Below, piece by piece: positions 18,007 to 25,926 of a stretch of DNA of 64,000 bases. Location: assembly GCA_903924205.1 (NCBI GenBank), contig CAIYAP010000006.1, forward strand, positions 1-64,000. The letters run 5' to 3'. Source of the stretch: an uncultured Actinomycetes bacterium. Its GTDB lineage: Bacteria; Actinomycetota; Acidimicrobiia; Acidimicrobiales; RAAP-2. Made by a program: the position numbers and the translations under genes. The notes beneath the pieces are model-generated. The model saw only the letters and a list, made by a program, of their open reading frames with translations, was not told where the DNA came from and searched no databases. Positions within the stretch are counted from its first letter, which is position 1, and each line of letters starts with the position of its first letter.

Positions 18007-19110
18007 ATGTTCGGAGTGATTTTCGGAGGGCCGACCCCCGAGCACGACATCTCCATCCTGACCGGATTACAAGCCGTGCAGGAACTCTCGCGCGGTGGCC
18101 AGGACGTGGCCGCCCTCTATTGGACCAAGACCGGTGCGTGGTACCTGGTTCCCGCCGACACGGAAGCGGAGGCCTTTCTCGATGGCGTCCCAAGGGGTTC
18201 GGCCGCCGTGGAATTGCGCACCGGTGACGAGGGTGGTTTTGTCGAGGCCTCGGGACGTTTTGGTAAAGACAAGCGCTTGGACATTGACGCGGTGATCGTG
18301 GCGACACACGGTGGTCCCGGTGAAGATGGGAGCCTCCAGGCGGCCCTCGACCTCGCGCAGATTCCCTACAGCGGTCCGTCCGTCGCCGGTGCCGCCCTCG
18401 GCATGGACAAGTGGGCTTTTGGAGCGGTGGTCGCGGCACTGGGTTTGCCCACCTTGCCGCGAATTCTTCTTTCCTCGTCGACCACCACGGTGCCCTTCGA
18501 CGGTCCCTACATCGTGAAGCCTCGATTTGGCGGTTCGTCTATTGGCATTGATGTCGTCGCTGACCTCGACACCGCCCGTGCTCGACTCACGTCAAACCCT
18601 CATCTGTCGCGCGGGGCCGTTCTCGAGCCATACCGCGCTGATCTGACGGACGTCCAGATCGCGGTTCGGACATTTCCCTCCGTGCACCTATCGTCCATTG
18701 AAAAGCCCATTCGCCGAACGTCAACAGCCGAAATCCTGGATTACCGAGACAAGTACGTCGGGGGCTCGGGGATGGTCGCGGCTCCCCGAGAACTTCCCGC
18801 ACACTTGCCCGATGGTCAGGCGGAGACGGTCATTGCGTGCGCCCATGCGCTCGTCGATGGAGCGTCCGTGCGCGGCGTTGCGCGCATCGACTTCTTGGCG
18901 AATGATCACGAGCTGTACGTCAACGAAATCAATACCATCCCCGGATCGTTGTCTAAACACCTGTTTGTCGAACCCACGTTGCCCTTCGGTGAGTTGCTGG
19001 CCGACCTCTTACGCGAAGCCATTCAGCGCCCCGCTGCCCGATACAGCGCTGCCGGAGCCGATGGTCTGGTGCTGCGTTCGGCGGGGTCCATCGCCGCCAA
19101 ACTCGCGTAA
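18007..19110 (+). CDS. ddl: D-alanine-D-alanine ligase
   Basis: This 367-residue ATP-grasp ligase begins with FGGPTPEHDISILTG. It has THGGPGEDGSLQAAL, a YIVKPRFGGSSIGI ATP-binding block, an omega-loop-like DYRDKYVGGSG, and the metal-binding end NEINTIPGSLS. Ddl joins two D-alanines for the peptidoglycan stem. The ATG at 18007 follows a GGAGGGC Shine-Dalgarno site, unlike the leaderless starts nearby. The upstream MurF-like ligase would use its product. Close relatives make D-Ala-D-Lac or D-Ala-D-Ser, which I cannot exclude. The 3' end overlaps the converging BTAD gene by 102 bp. Confidence 0.88.
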   Translation: MFGVIFGGPTPEHDISILTGLQAVQELSRGGQDVAALYWTKTGAWYLVPADTEAEAFLDGVPRGSAAVELRTGDEGGFVEASGRFGKDKRLDIDAVIVATHGGPGEDGSLQAALDLAQIPYSGPSVAGAALGMDKWAFGAVVAALGLPTLPRILLSSSTTTVPFDGPYIVKPRFGGSSIGIDVVADLDTARARLTSNPHLSRGAVLEPYRADLTDVQIAVRTFPSVHLSSIEKPIRRTSTAEILDYRDKYVGGSGMVAAPRELPAHLPDGQAETVIACAHALVDGASVRGVARIDFLANDHELYVNEINTIPGSLSKHLFVEPTLPFGELLADLLREAIQRPAARYSAAGADGLVLRSAGSIAAKLA

Positions 19111-20586
19111 ACGGGGAATTCGTGCTTGAGCCGCGATGAGATCGTCGCTGTAGGGGTCAAGCAGTCGTGCTTGGTCGAGTGCCCAATAGGCTCGCTCCAC
19201 GTCGCCGTCCGCGACACAGCGGCTCGCGAGCGCCAAGCCCGCCCATTCACCGGCACGCGCCACTCGCGCCGCATGCCCTTCCGCGAGGAACCATTGATAG
19301 CTGGTGAGGCAGGCCGATAGTGGTTCGCCCGCCACCATGTCGAGGGCGCGCGTGAGGCGCACCACGGCAACCTCATCGTGTCGGCGTGCTTCGTCAACCA
19401 GTTGCAGGAACTCCTCCACGTCGCTGATGAGGCCGTGGCTGCGATACAGGCCGTCGTGAGTCACCGAGTGCAAGCGCGGGCCGTCGCCATCGTCGCCAAG
19501 GGCGCGGCGGAGTGTGCTGGCGAGATTCGCCAGCACACGCGGGGATCCCTCGCGCTCGTCGTTGCCGATGACCCGTGAACGCAGGCGTTCTCCCGTAACG
19601 GCATCGCGTCGATGCAGGGCGAGATAGGCCGCGAGTTCAGTTACCCGCCGACGCATGTCGCTGGGAACGGGACCGATGGATTGCACGAGGGGTTCGGCAC
19701 GCAAGAGGACGACCCGTGCCATTGCGCGCGGGTGTGACGGTCGCGACACCGTAATGAGTCGGCGGCGAAGTTCATCGTCAAGTCCGTGGTCGTCGCCGTC
19801 GAGCAGAACGACGTCTCGCTCGCTGAGGCGAAGCGCGAGAGCGCGAATGGCGCTGTCGCTGTCGTGCGCGATAACGAGCCGGCCACCATCGTGTAACAAG
19901 GTGGCATCGCTGTACACGCTGGCGCCGTCGTCCATCTCGAGAGTGCCACCCGGCCGAGCGAAACTGACCGCGGCCCACGACGAACTGCGGTGGTGACTCA
20001 CCACGACGGGATCGTCCACACGTGGCGCGAGTCTCGGTGCGGGCCACTGCAGCTCGCAGGTTCCCGATCCGAATGAGGGGAGGGCGGCGTAGATGAGCTG
20101 GGCCACGCGTTCATCGAAGAACTGCAAATCCTCGACATCGCTCAGCGGAGCGGGATCGAGCCGAGCGATGTCATCTCGCCGGCGTTTAGCGACGAGGGCG
20201 AGCGGAATGAGGGGGGCGGTGAGATCGATGACCAGGCTCGGGTGATCGCTCGCGAGGTGAGCACTGGCGGAAGTGGCCGCGCCCACCGACGTCGCGGGAA
20301 GCCACCAGCTCACGGCGGTGAGCACCATGGCGGCGACCCATCCCGAGGCGCCGCGGGCCACGTGACCGCGGCGTTGTCCCATGACTTGGCGACACACCAA
20401 AATCATGGCCAGGAGCCAACCAGCGGCTAACGCGGCAACCAGGAGATGGATGTACGGCGCGAGGGAGCCGTTGAACGTGTGCGTTCCGAAGCGCACGACC
20501 ACCGCCGGGGTTAAGAGCAGAACGGCCGCCAGCGCGAGACCACTGGCGCGATTTCCTACTTCGTGGCGTCGGGGGTGAGCACCCAT
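19009..20586 (-). CDS. Membrane-anchored BTAD-domain protein
   Basis: From the ATG at 20586 the product has 525 residues. The N-terminus has about three hydrophobic helices (near 15-30, 40-60 and 75-95). A middle region of unknown fold follows. The C-terminal half resembles the winged-helix plus bacterial transcriptional activator (BTAD) domains of SARP/AfsR regulators: ELAAYLALHRRDAVTGERLR, NLASTLRRALGDD, then TPR-like helices ending LDQARLLDPYSDDLIA. I infer a membrane-tethered signalling protein whose output domain is cytoplasmic. Longer readings from 21096 run through the frame of the preceding secreted-protein gene and are rejected. The C-terminus overlaps ddl on the other strand by 102 bp. 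Confidence 0.65.
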   Translation of the reverse strand: MGAHPRRHEVGNRASGLALAAVLLLTPAVVVRFGTHTFNGSLAPYIHLLVAALAAGWLLAMILVCRQVMGQRRGHVARGASGWVAAMVLTAVSWWLPATSVGAATSASAHLASDHPSLVIDLTAPLIPLALVAKRRRDDIARLDPAPLSDVEDLQFFDERVAQLIYAALPSFGSGTCELQWPAPRLAPRVDDPVVVSHHRSSSWAAVSFARPGGTLEMDDGASVYSDATLLHDGGRLVIAHDSDSAIRALALRLSERDVVLLDGDDHGLDDELRRRLITVSRPSHPRAMARVVLLRAEPLVQSIGPVPSDMRRRVTELAAYLALHRRDAVTGERLRSRVIGNDEREGSPRVLANLASTLRRALGDDGDGPRLHSVTHDGLYRSHGLISDVEEFLQLVDEARRHDEVAVVRLTRALDMVAGEPLSACLTSYQWFLAEGHAARVARAGEWAGLALASRCVADGDVERAYWALDQARLLDPYSDDLIAAQARIPRLREFGGDGPRRTQHQTIGSGSAVSGSGALNGFA

Positions 20587-21086
20587 GTTCCTCCGTCGCT
20601 GGTGAGGTCGGTCAAGGTCAACGTGCAGTTGCCATCGCTGACGACGCGCGTCGTCACGACGGAGCTGCCACTGGCGCAGTGCAACTCGGCCGCCACGTTG
20701 GCGCTGGTACTCAACGTGAAGTTGCCGGGAGTCGTCAGGCTCAATGTGTCGACGTTGAACGTGGCGTCGAGACTCCCGCTGTGCGTCGTGGCGACCATGG
20801 CGCTTCTCAACGCGGGCGGCACGGCGTTCCCGCCGGTCGATGTCGCGGAGCGACTCGGTGGCGTGATGGTCCGGGTCACCGTCACGACGTGAATCACCGG
20901 AGGGAGTGCGTGAGAGGTCGTGTGATAATCGTGAATCACCTGAACCTTGGTAGTCGTCAGCCACTTGACGGGGCTCGGCCCCGAGAGGGGGACGACCAAG
21001 AGCAGCCCGAGGGCTACCGGTGCGGCCAGGGCGCTCAGGCGTGTCAATGCGGGGCTGCGCATAATTCGATGACGGTACTTGTCCAT
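20556..21086 (-). CDS. Secreted or membrane-anchored protein of unknown function
   Basis: I do not recognise this 176-residue protein. It has a signal-like hydrophobic segment (about residues 13-35) after a basic start. A region of short beta-like, Ser/Thr-rich strands follows, with two Cys (in ELHCASG and GNCTL) that could form a disulfide outside the cell. It lies between the HTH gene (24-bp gap) and the BTAD gene (31-bp overlap), so it is probably the extracytoplasmic part of the same module. Confidence 0.62.
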   Translation of the reverse strand: MDKYRHRIMRSPALTRLSALAAPVALGLLLVVPLSGPSPVKWLTTTKVQVIHDYHTTSHALPPVIHVVTVTRTITPPSRSATSTGGNAVPPALRSAMVATTHSGSLDATFNVDTLSLTTPGNFTLSTSANVAAELHCASGSSVVTTRVVSDGNCTLTLTDLTSDGGTWVLTPDATK

Positions 21087-21110
21087 ACGTGTTCATGTCA
21101 GGTCACCCCC

Positions 21111-21803
21111 TCACAAAATGTGCTGGGCAACGAACTCCTCCAGCTCCCGTCGCAACCGTCGCGGGTCGGCGCCGCGCTGTGCCGCGATTTCGCTAAGGCT
21201 GAGTCCGGCGATGACCCGGTCGTACACGGCGCGCGCCACGACGGCGTACTCGCTGTGGGCAAAGGCGGCCAACCGGCTCTCGAGGGTGTCGACGTCATCG
21301 GCGGGGTGCTGCGGATCGATCGCCACGCTGTCGCGAAGCGCTTTCTCCTTGATAATCCAGCGACGCAACCGACCACGAAGCGCGGACAAGATGTCCGGCG
21401 CGGCGTATCCGCGATGTTGGCCCGCCCATTCGGTGAGCAATTCGCTCAACGTGGTCACCGCTTCGGTCATGAATTCCCCGGGCTCGGTGACCACCCCGCG
21501 ACCGAAGTGCAATGAGCGGCACACGGAGACGACGCCGGGCAGCAAGGTCTGTAACAACATGCGATGTATGTCGCGGTCAGCGGCATCGTGCAGCAGGGCC
21601 GAGACCACCTGAGCCCGTTCGATCACCCGTAAGCCTCCGCGAGGCTCAAGGGCCGCAATGAGCTCGGCGCCGCTAGAGATCTGCGACAGTGGCAGATCTC
21701 GATGGCGGTCGCGGAAGGCGATGAAAGCCACACGCGCTCGGGGCGTTTGGGCGTAGTAGCGCCACTCGTGACGCAGTTGGTGAAGGATGTCGGTGTTCGT
21801 CAT
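21111..21803 (-). CDS. Putative DNA-binding (sigma-like or HTH) protein, first gene of the BTAD module
   Basis: The 230-residue product is not confidently assigned. It is soluble and helical. The end (LSLSEIAAQRGADPRRLRRELEEF) looks like a helix-turn-helix of sigma-70 region 4 type. The middle has DILSALRGRLRRWIIKEKAL, which could be another helical DNA- or polymerase-contacting part. I chose the ATG at 21803 because residues before it have no domain character. Genes downstream encode a secreted protein and a membrane BTAD protein, which suggests a regulatory cassette. Confidence 0.55.
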   Translation of the reverse strand: MTNTDILHQLRHEWRYYAQTPRARVAFIAFRDRHRDLPLSQISSGAELIAALEPRGGLRVIERAQVVSALLHDAADRDIHRMLLQTLLPGVVSVCRSLHFGRGVVTEPGEFMTEAVTTLSELLTEWAGQHRGYAAPDILSALRGRLRRWIIKEKALRDSVAIDPQHPADDVDTLESRLAAFAHSEYAVVARAVYDRVIAGLSLSEIAAQRGADPRRLRRELEEFVAQHIL

Positions 21804-21873
21804 ACCCGCAGGCTCTCGTGGGCCAGTCACCGTGACGCGCACCGCGTGGTTCACCGCGGGCCTCACCGTTCCC

Positions 21874-21879
21874 TACACT
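21874..21879 (+). promoter_or_regulatory. -10 element of the 119-residue acidic protein gene
   Basis: TACACT, 6-nt spacer, ATG at 21886. Confidence 0.55.
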
Positions 21880-21885
21880 TTGACC

Positions 21886-22245
21886 ATGGCCTCAATCCCC
21901 CTCAATATTGAAACTTTCTACGACGCTGACGAGCGTCGCCGTGAATCGATGGAGTACGAGTTTGGATCGCAGTGGACCGACGCGTCCGGAAACGAGTACG
22001 AACTCTCGTGGATAGCGTCGACGGGCGAGCTCTACCTCATGGCGAGCCCCGAGGCCGACATGTCCACTGACCTCTTCGGTGACTTCTACGTGAGCGACGA
22101 AGCCGTCGAAGAGCTCAGCGTGATAGTGATTGCCACTGTCGCCACCCACGACGAGGTGGAGTCACGACTTGAGGGATGGGAAGACGTCATCGACAGCGAT
22201 GACTCGTTGACCTGGTTGCTCGAGCGTTTCCCAGCGACTCAGTAG
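21886..22245 (+). CDS. Small acidic conserved-type protein, function unknown
   Basis: I do not recognise this 119-residue protein. It is strongly acidic, without signal peptide or membrane segment, and mixes beta strands (ELSWIASTGELYLMAS) with an acidic C-terminal half (EEVEELSVIVIA-like core, GWEDVIDSDDSL). The start is fixed by the leaderless promoter. The stop region overlaps the converging lipoprotein gene by 7 bp. Confidence 0.65.
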   Translation: MASIPLNIETFYDADERRRESMEYEFGSQWTDASGNEYELSWIASTGELYLMASPEADMSTDLFGDFYVSDEAVEELSVIVIATVATHDEVESRLEGWEDVIDSDDSLTWLLERFPATQ

Positions 22246-22592
22246 CCGTTGGCCGCTTGGCGGCACACGTTGGTGAGAGCGGCCGCCTCGTTTTTTATTG
22301 GCAGTCGGCTGACTTCTTCGATACCTATCTGAAGGGCGTTCCACGATCCGTCTTGGGTGGCAGCGAGGCCGGCCTGGCTTTGACCTTGCAAAATGGTGTT
22401 CACCGCCCGCTGATAATCACGCTGCGCCTGGGCACCTGTTTCGTGAAGGCTCTTGCTGTAGAGGGCGAGACCGGCCGTCACGTGACGACACGCATTTCGC
22501 GCGGACGAAACCGCCGCCGAGGTGCAGCTAGCCAGAAAGAGACCGGAAATGACGACCACGCTGACCGCCGCGGTACGTCTTAGTGCTGCCAC
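22239..22592 (-). CDS. Small lipoprotein, function unknown
   Basis: The 117-residue product has a basic start, a hydrophobic core and a lipobox (GLFLASC, Cys23) marking lipidation and export. The mature part is a short helical domain with two Cys (ARNACRH and NVCRQA), which could pair. No family is recognised. It overlaps the upstream gene by 13 bp, so the two are co-translated. Confidence 0.68.
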   Translation of the reverse strand: MAALRRTAAVSVVVISGLFLASCTSAAVSSARNACRHVTAGLALYSKSLHETGAQAQRDYQRAVNTILQGQSQAGLAATQDGSWNALQIGIEEVSRLPIKNEAAALTNVCRQAANGY

Positions 22593-23137
22593 GACTCGTG
22601 TGCGGTGAGGAGGAAGTCGGTAACCGCCTTGCAGCGATCGAAAAGGTCGCAGACCGTGTCATCACGCTTCATTACCTGCACCAGTGACACGCTATGGCGC
22701 GCGATGATCGTCACGTGACGCTCCGGCAAATCTGTGGCGCTGGCGAAAGTGTCAGATGCCGACACTTCGAGCGGCATGTCGAGCCCCACGACGGGGGCAA
22801 GATCAATCGTGAGGCGCAGCAAGTCAGGACCCGGGCTCATGGGCGGAATTTCCCACGTAATGACCAAGGGGAAGTGAAACTCATCCTCGGGCTCTTCGTC
22901 GTCGCCCAGCGTCAAGAACACATCTTCAAAGCGCAGCAGGGTTCGAGGGTCAACATCGAGTGAGAGGTGCAAGTCCACCGGTCCGCCACAGGCATTGTCG
23001 GGGTGAATGTCAATTTCCCAGGCTTGACGGAGCGAATACGTCTCGACAAAGTGGCGCTCGTCGTGCACGTGGAATCCGTGATCCGCAGCGTGGTCCTTGA
23101 GATCGGCAACAAAGCCGGCAACGTCGATAGCAGCCAT
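22580..23137 (-). CDS. Uncharacterised cytosolic protein of 185 residues
   Basis: No family is recognised. The ATG at 23137 was chosen because it lies 7 nt from a TAGGGT -10, while the longer reading to 23182 crosses the opposite gene's start. The protein is acidic and predicted alpha/beta (DLHLSLDVDP, FPLVITWEIPP, LLRLTIDLAP), with a helical C-terminal end DRCKAVTDFLLTAHESW. There is no signal peptide. It is co-transcribed with the lipoprotein and divergent from the inositol-phosphatase-family gene. Confidence 0.62.
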   Translation of the reverse strand: MAAIDVAGFVADLKDHAADHGFHVHDERHFVETYSLRQAWEIDIHPDNACGGPVDLHLSLDVDPRTLLRFEDVFLTLGDDEEPEDEFHFPLVITWEIPPMSPGPDLLRLTIDLAPVVGLDMPLEVSASDTFASATDLPERHVTIIARHSVSLVQVMKRDDTVCDLFDRCKAVTDFLLTAHESWQH

Positions 23138-23175
23138 CGCGCTTACCCTAGTGGGAGTGCGGATACCGTACCGTC
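23138..23175. promoter_or_regulatory. Back-to-back leaderless promoters at 23.15 kb
   Basis: TAGGGT (23145-23150, minus) lies 7 nt before the ATG at 23137. TACCGT (23164-23169, plus) lies 6 nt before the GTG at 23176. The start codons are 38 bp apart, the same geometry as fbiD/rnhB. Confidence 0.6.
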
Positions 23176-23910
23176 GTGTCATATAGCCAATACCTCCCCG
23201 TTTTCAACCAGTGCGCCGATCTCATTGGTGAGTCGGTAGGCCTTCATCAAGGACGCGGTTTCTCCGGACAACGTGACACGCAGTACCACCTCGATCTCGC
23301 CGCCGACAAGGTCGGATTGGCGGTTCTGCAGGCGGCGGGACTGGCCATCATGAGTGAGGAGTCCGGCATCACCGGAGACGGGGACTTGGTGGTGGTGATC
23401 GACCCGATTGATGGATCGACCAATTGCGACCGTTCGCTGCCCATTTTCTCCACCAGCCTGGGATTGCTACACCACGGGGAACTGGTGATGGGTTACGTGC
23501 GTCACCACGGCACTGGCCAGACCTACTACGCCATTCGTGGCGAAGGGGCATACCGCGACGGCCAGCGCATTTCCACGTCCGGTGCGGGGACGATGAGCGA
23601 CGCCATCGTGGCCTTCTCGGGGTGGCCCAATAAGCACATTGGGTGGAGTCAGCACCGCGCCTTAGGTTCGGCGGCCATTGAACTATGCCTCGTCGCCGAT
23701 GGATCGCTCGACATGTTCGCCGTCACGTCGGAATCCAAACTTCACCCCTGGGACTATCTCGGTGGCATCCTGATTGCCCAAGAAGCCGGTGCCACCATCG
23801 CGGAATACGACGGCTTGGATCTCATCCTCGCGGAAGCGGTGCCGCGTCGTATCGTGGCCGCGGCAACTCCGCAACTCGCCGCCGAAGTTCTCGCACACGG
23901 CATCCTCTAG
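23176..23910 (+). CDS. Inositol monophosphatase family phosphatase
   Basis: The 244-residue enzyme has the three metal-binding motifs of the family: EES (about 58-60), DPIDGSTN (about 76-83) and HPWDYLGG (about 194-201). This family removes phosphate from inositol phosphate, histidinol phosphate, PAP or fructose bisphosphate in a Mg-dependent way. In actinobacteria the possible roles include inositol or histidine synthesis. The exact substrate cannot be told from sequence. The tRNA-Val gene follows after 13 bp. Confidence 0.88.
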   Translation: MSYSQYLPVFNQCADLIGESVGLHQGRGFSGQRDTQYHLDLAADKVGLAVLQAAGLAIMSEESGITGDGDLVVVIDPIDGSTNCDRSLPIFSTSLGLLHHGELVMGYVRHHGTGQTYYAIRGEGAYRDGQRISTSGAGTMSDAIVAFSGWPNKHIGWSQHRALGSAAIELCLVADGSLDMFAVTSESKLHPWDYLGGILIAQEAGATIAEYDGLDLILAEAVPRRIVAAATPQLAAEVLAHGIL

Positions 23911-23923
23911 AATTATGCCCCGC

Positions 23924-23997
<74 letters not shown>

Positions 23998-24105
23998 CCG
24001 CGCCGTTCCTGTCGTGCCATGGCCCCGCATTGCCGGTCGCTGGCACCCTGGGCACTTCCATCAACCGCCAGCACGTCGTGACGAGAAAGTGCCGTGCACA
24101 CGACC

Positions 24106-24111
24106 TAGGTT
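24106..24111 (+). promoter_or_regulatory. -10 element of the 157-residue protein gene
   Basis: TAGGTT, 6-nt spacer, ATG at 24118. Confidence 0.55.
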
Positions 24112-24117
24112 GCGCAG

Positions 24118-24591
24118 ATGACCCCGTTGATGACATTTCCTACTCTGCCCGCTCGTGACCTCGAAAAGAGAAAGGTGATGCTGCCGACGGCATTTGCGGG
24201 GGAGTGCAATGTGGTGCTTGTCGCATTTCAGCGCCAACACCAAGCCCTCGTTGATTCGTGGGTGCCGTGGCTCGAGCAGGCCGCCCTCGCAGACCCGCGA
24301 GTTCGCTTCTACGAAGTACCCACCATTGGGCGGCTCTGGGCACCCGTGCGGAACATGATTGACGGGGGGATGGCTTCGGCGATTGGCGACCCCGTCATTT
24401 TGCAGCGAACCTTCACTGTCTACGGCGACATTCGTCGACTCACCAAACCCCTGCACATCAGTGATCGAGACGACATCACCGTCCTGCTGGTCAACCGCAG
24501 AGGCGATGTCGAGTGGATGGAAGCCGGAGCTTTCAGCACCGCGTTGGCGGAAGATCTTGACCACGCGATAAGGGCGATGGCGTCGTCGTAG
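24118..24591 (+). CDS. ATP10/thioredoxin-like uncharacterised protein
   Basis: The 157-residue cytosolic protein opens with a strand-rich block (NVVLVAFQRQHQALVDSWVPW). It continues into FYEVPTIGR and VYGDIRRLTKPLHISDRDDITVLLVNRRGDV, an arrangement reminiscent of thioredoxin-like proteins of the ATP10 type. No CxxC redox motif is present, so a redox role is unlikely. Function unknown. It stands alone, with its own leaderless promoter downstream of tRNA-Val. Confidence 0.6.
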   Translation: MTPLMTFPTLPARDLEKRKVMLPTAFAGECNVVLVAFQRQHQALVDSWVPWLEQAALADPRVRFYEVPTIGRLWAPVRNMIDGGMASAIGDPVILQRTFTVYGDIRRLTKPLHISDRDDITVLLVNRRGDVEWMEAGAFSTALAEDLDHAIRAMASS

Positions 24592-24597
24592 TGCGAG

Positions 24598-25404
24598 TCA
24601 CTCCCGGTCGGTAGGGGGGCGACGCTGGAGGCCTAACTGGCTTTCGCTTAACTCAAAGCCCACCTGACGATACAAATCGATGGCGTAGTAATCGGGATCC
24701 GCCACGATGACCAAAATCTCCGTCGCGAAAGTGTCTGCCGCCCAGAGTCCCGCGGCCGTCACCGTGGCACGAGCGAGGCCGCGACGGCGAAACTCGGGCA
24801 AGGTACCCACCGTTTGGTATCGCGCGGTGGCGCCATCGGTACGAAAAATACCGGCGCACGACGCGAGCTGGCCGTCAACGAAGGTGCCCCACCACGCGCC
24901 GTGACCGTCCTCGCACAGGCGACGCTGCGTCGCTGTCTTGTCATTGAGAAAGCGCCGGTAGGGCACTTCCGCGAAGTCCGGAGCGCGGGTGGCGACGCCG
25001 ACCTCGCGCACCGCACGCCAATCGTCGTCGCTGACCAGTTGACGAGTGACATAGGGAGAGTGGGACACGGCCGCCAGATGGTCGGGTCGACACGTGAGGA
25101 CGGAACTATCGAAGACCTCGTAACCCGCCGCCGCAAAGGAGTCTGCGGCCTCGAGGGTCGCGGTGGGATCATCAACGCCGATGGCAACGTGGGAAGCGAC
25201 AGGAAATTCCTCGCGGAATATGTCGCGCCAGGCATCCGGAGGGATGTCGCTTGATAATTGATCGAGAAGGAGAAAGTTGCCCCAATAAAAGGTGGGTATG
25301 TGGGGTGAGGAAATCTTCCAAAAACCCGATCGTCTGTCAACTCGACTTCCGCCGAGTTCCAAAATCGAAATGTCAGTGGTGAACCCCAAGGAACGGCACA
25401 GCAT
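24598..25404 (-). CDS. GNAT-family N-acetyltransferase
   Basis: From the ATG at 25404 the protein has 268 residues. The C-terminal half is a GNAT fold: YQTVGTLPEFRRRGLARATV is the acetyl-CoA pyrophosphate loop, followed by LVIVADPDYYAIDLYRQVGFE with the closing Tyr. The N-terminal half is a degenerate second GNAT-like part. The acceptor is unknown. It lies 10 bp after the DUF1801 gene on the same strand and is likely co-transcribed with it. Confidence 0.8.
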   Translation of the reverse strand: MLCRSLGFTTDISILELGGSRVDRRSGFWKISSPHIPTFYWGNFLLLDQLSSDIPPDAWRDIFREEFPVASHVAIGVDDPTATLEAADSFAAAGYEVFDSSVLTCRPDHLAAVSHSPYVTRQLVSDDDWRAVREVGVATRAPDFAEVPYRRFLNDKTATQRRLCEDGHGAWWGTFVDGQLASCAGIFRTDGATARYQTVGTLPEFRRRGLARATVTAAGLWAADTFATEILVIVADPDYYAIDLYRQVGFELSESQLGLQRRPPTDRE

Positions 25405-25414
25405 GACGACTCGC

Positions 25415-25795
25415 CTACTTGGCGGCGTTGGCCCTGGCCGCCGCCTTGATGAGGGCGGTGAAGGGGCGGCGGGGGAGTTGGTCACCTTCGGCGAGGTCTA
25501 TGGCTCTGCGGACTTTCCCGTCGAGACTTGAGGTGAAAAGGCCATGGGGATCAGGTAGTGATGCCCCCTTGGCGAAGGTCAATTTCACGGCCTTCTTGTA
25601 CACCTCACCCGTGCAGATAATCCCCGACTTTGACCAGACGGGAACATTCCATTTCCACTCCTCGTGAATCTCGGGATCCGCGGCCAGAATCAGCGCGCGC
25701 ACGGTGGCTAGCGAATCTCCTCGCCAATCGGCAAATTCGGCGATGCGCTCCGAAATCAGTCGAGATACGTCGCTGGGTGCCGGGCGGGGGGTCAT
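25415..25795 (-). CDS. DUF1801 domain protein
   Basis: The 126-residue protein has the DUF1801 core: LILAADPEIHEEWKWNVPVWSKSGIICTGEVYKKAVKLTF. The family has a YdhG-like alpha/beta fold of unknown biochemical role. The ATG follows TAATCT by 6 nt. It leads a pair with the GNAT gene. Confidence 0.8.
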   Translation of the reverse strand: MTPRPAPSDVSRLISERIAEFADWRGDSLATVRALILAADPEIHEEWKWNVPVWSKSGIICTGEVYKKAVKLTFAKGASLPDPHGLFTSSLDGKVRRAIDLAEGDQLPRRPFTALIKAAARANAAK

Positions 25796-25801
25796 GGGTT
25801 C

Positions 25802-25807
25802 AGATTA
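25802..25807 (-). promoter_or_regulatory. -10 element of the DUF1801-GNAT unit
   Basis: TAATCT on the minus strand, 6-nt spacer, ATG at 25795. Confidence 0.55.
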
Positions 25808-25914
25808 GGTCCGACGCCCTCGCGATCGGGAAGGGGCCAAAGGACGCTTGGTCGGAGCTCGGAGATTTTCCAAAAAGGGGCGCCGCCGATAAGCGTCATT
25901 CGCCCCATCGAGAC

Positions 25915-25920
25915 TATGGT
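25915..25920 (+). promoter_or_regulatory. -10 element of the secreted-repeat/NHL operon
   Basis: TATGGT followed by a 6-nt spacer and a TTG codon at 25927. The spacing matches the other leaderless genes and supports the unusual TTG start. Confidence 0.55.
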
Positions 25921-25926
25921 TAGCGC

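Noticed and set aside
20587..21096. Long N-terminal extension of the BTAD protein to residue 695
   Set aside because: It is a shifted frame of the secreted-protein gene, rich in Arg/Gln/His. The ATG at 20586 fits better.
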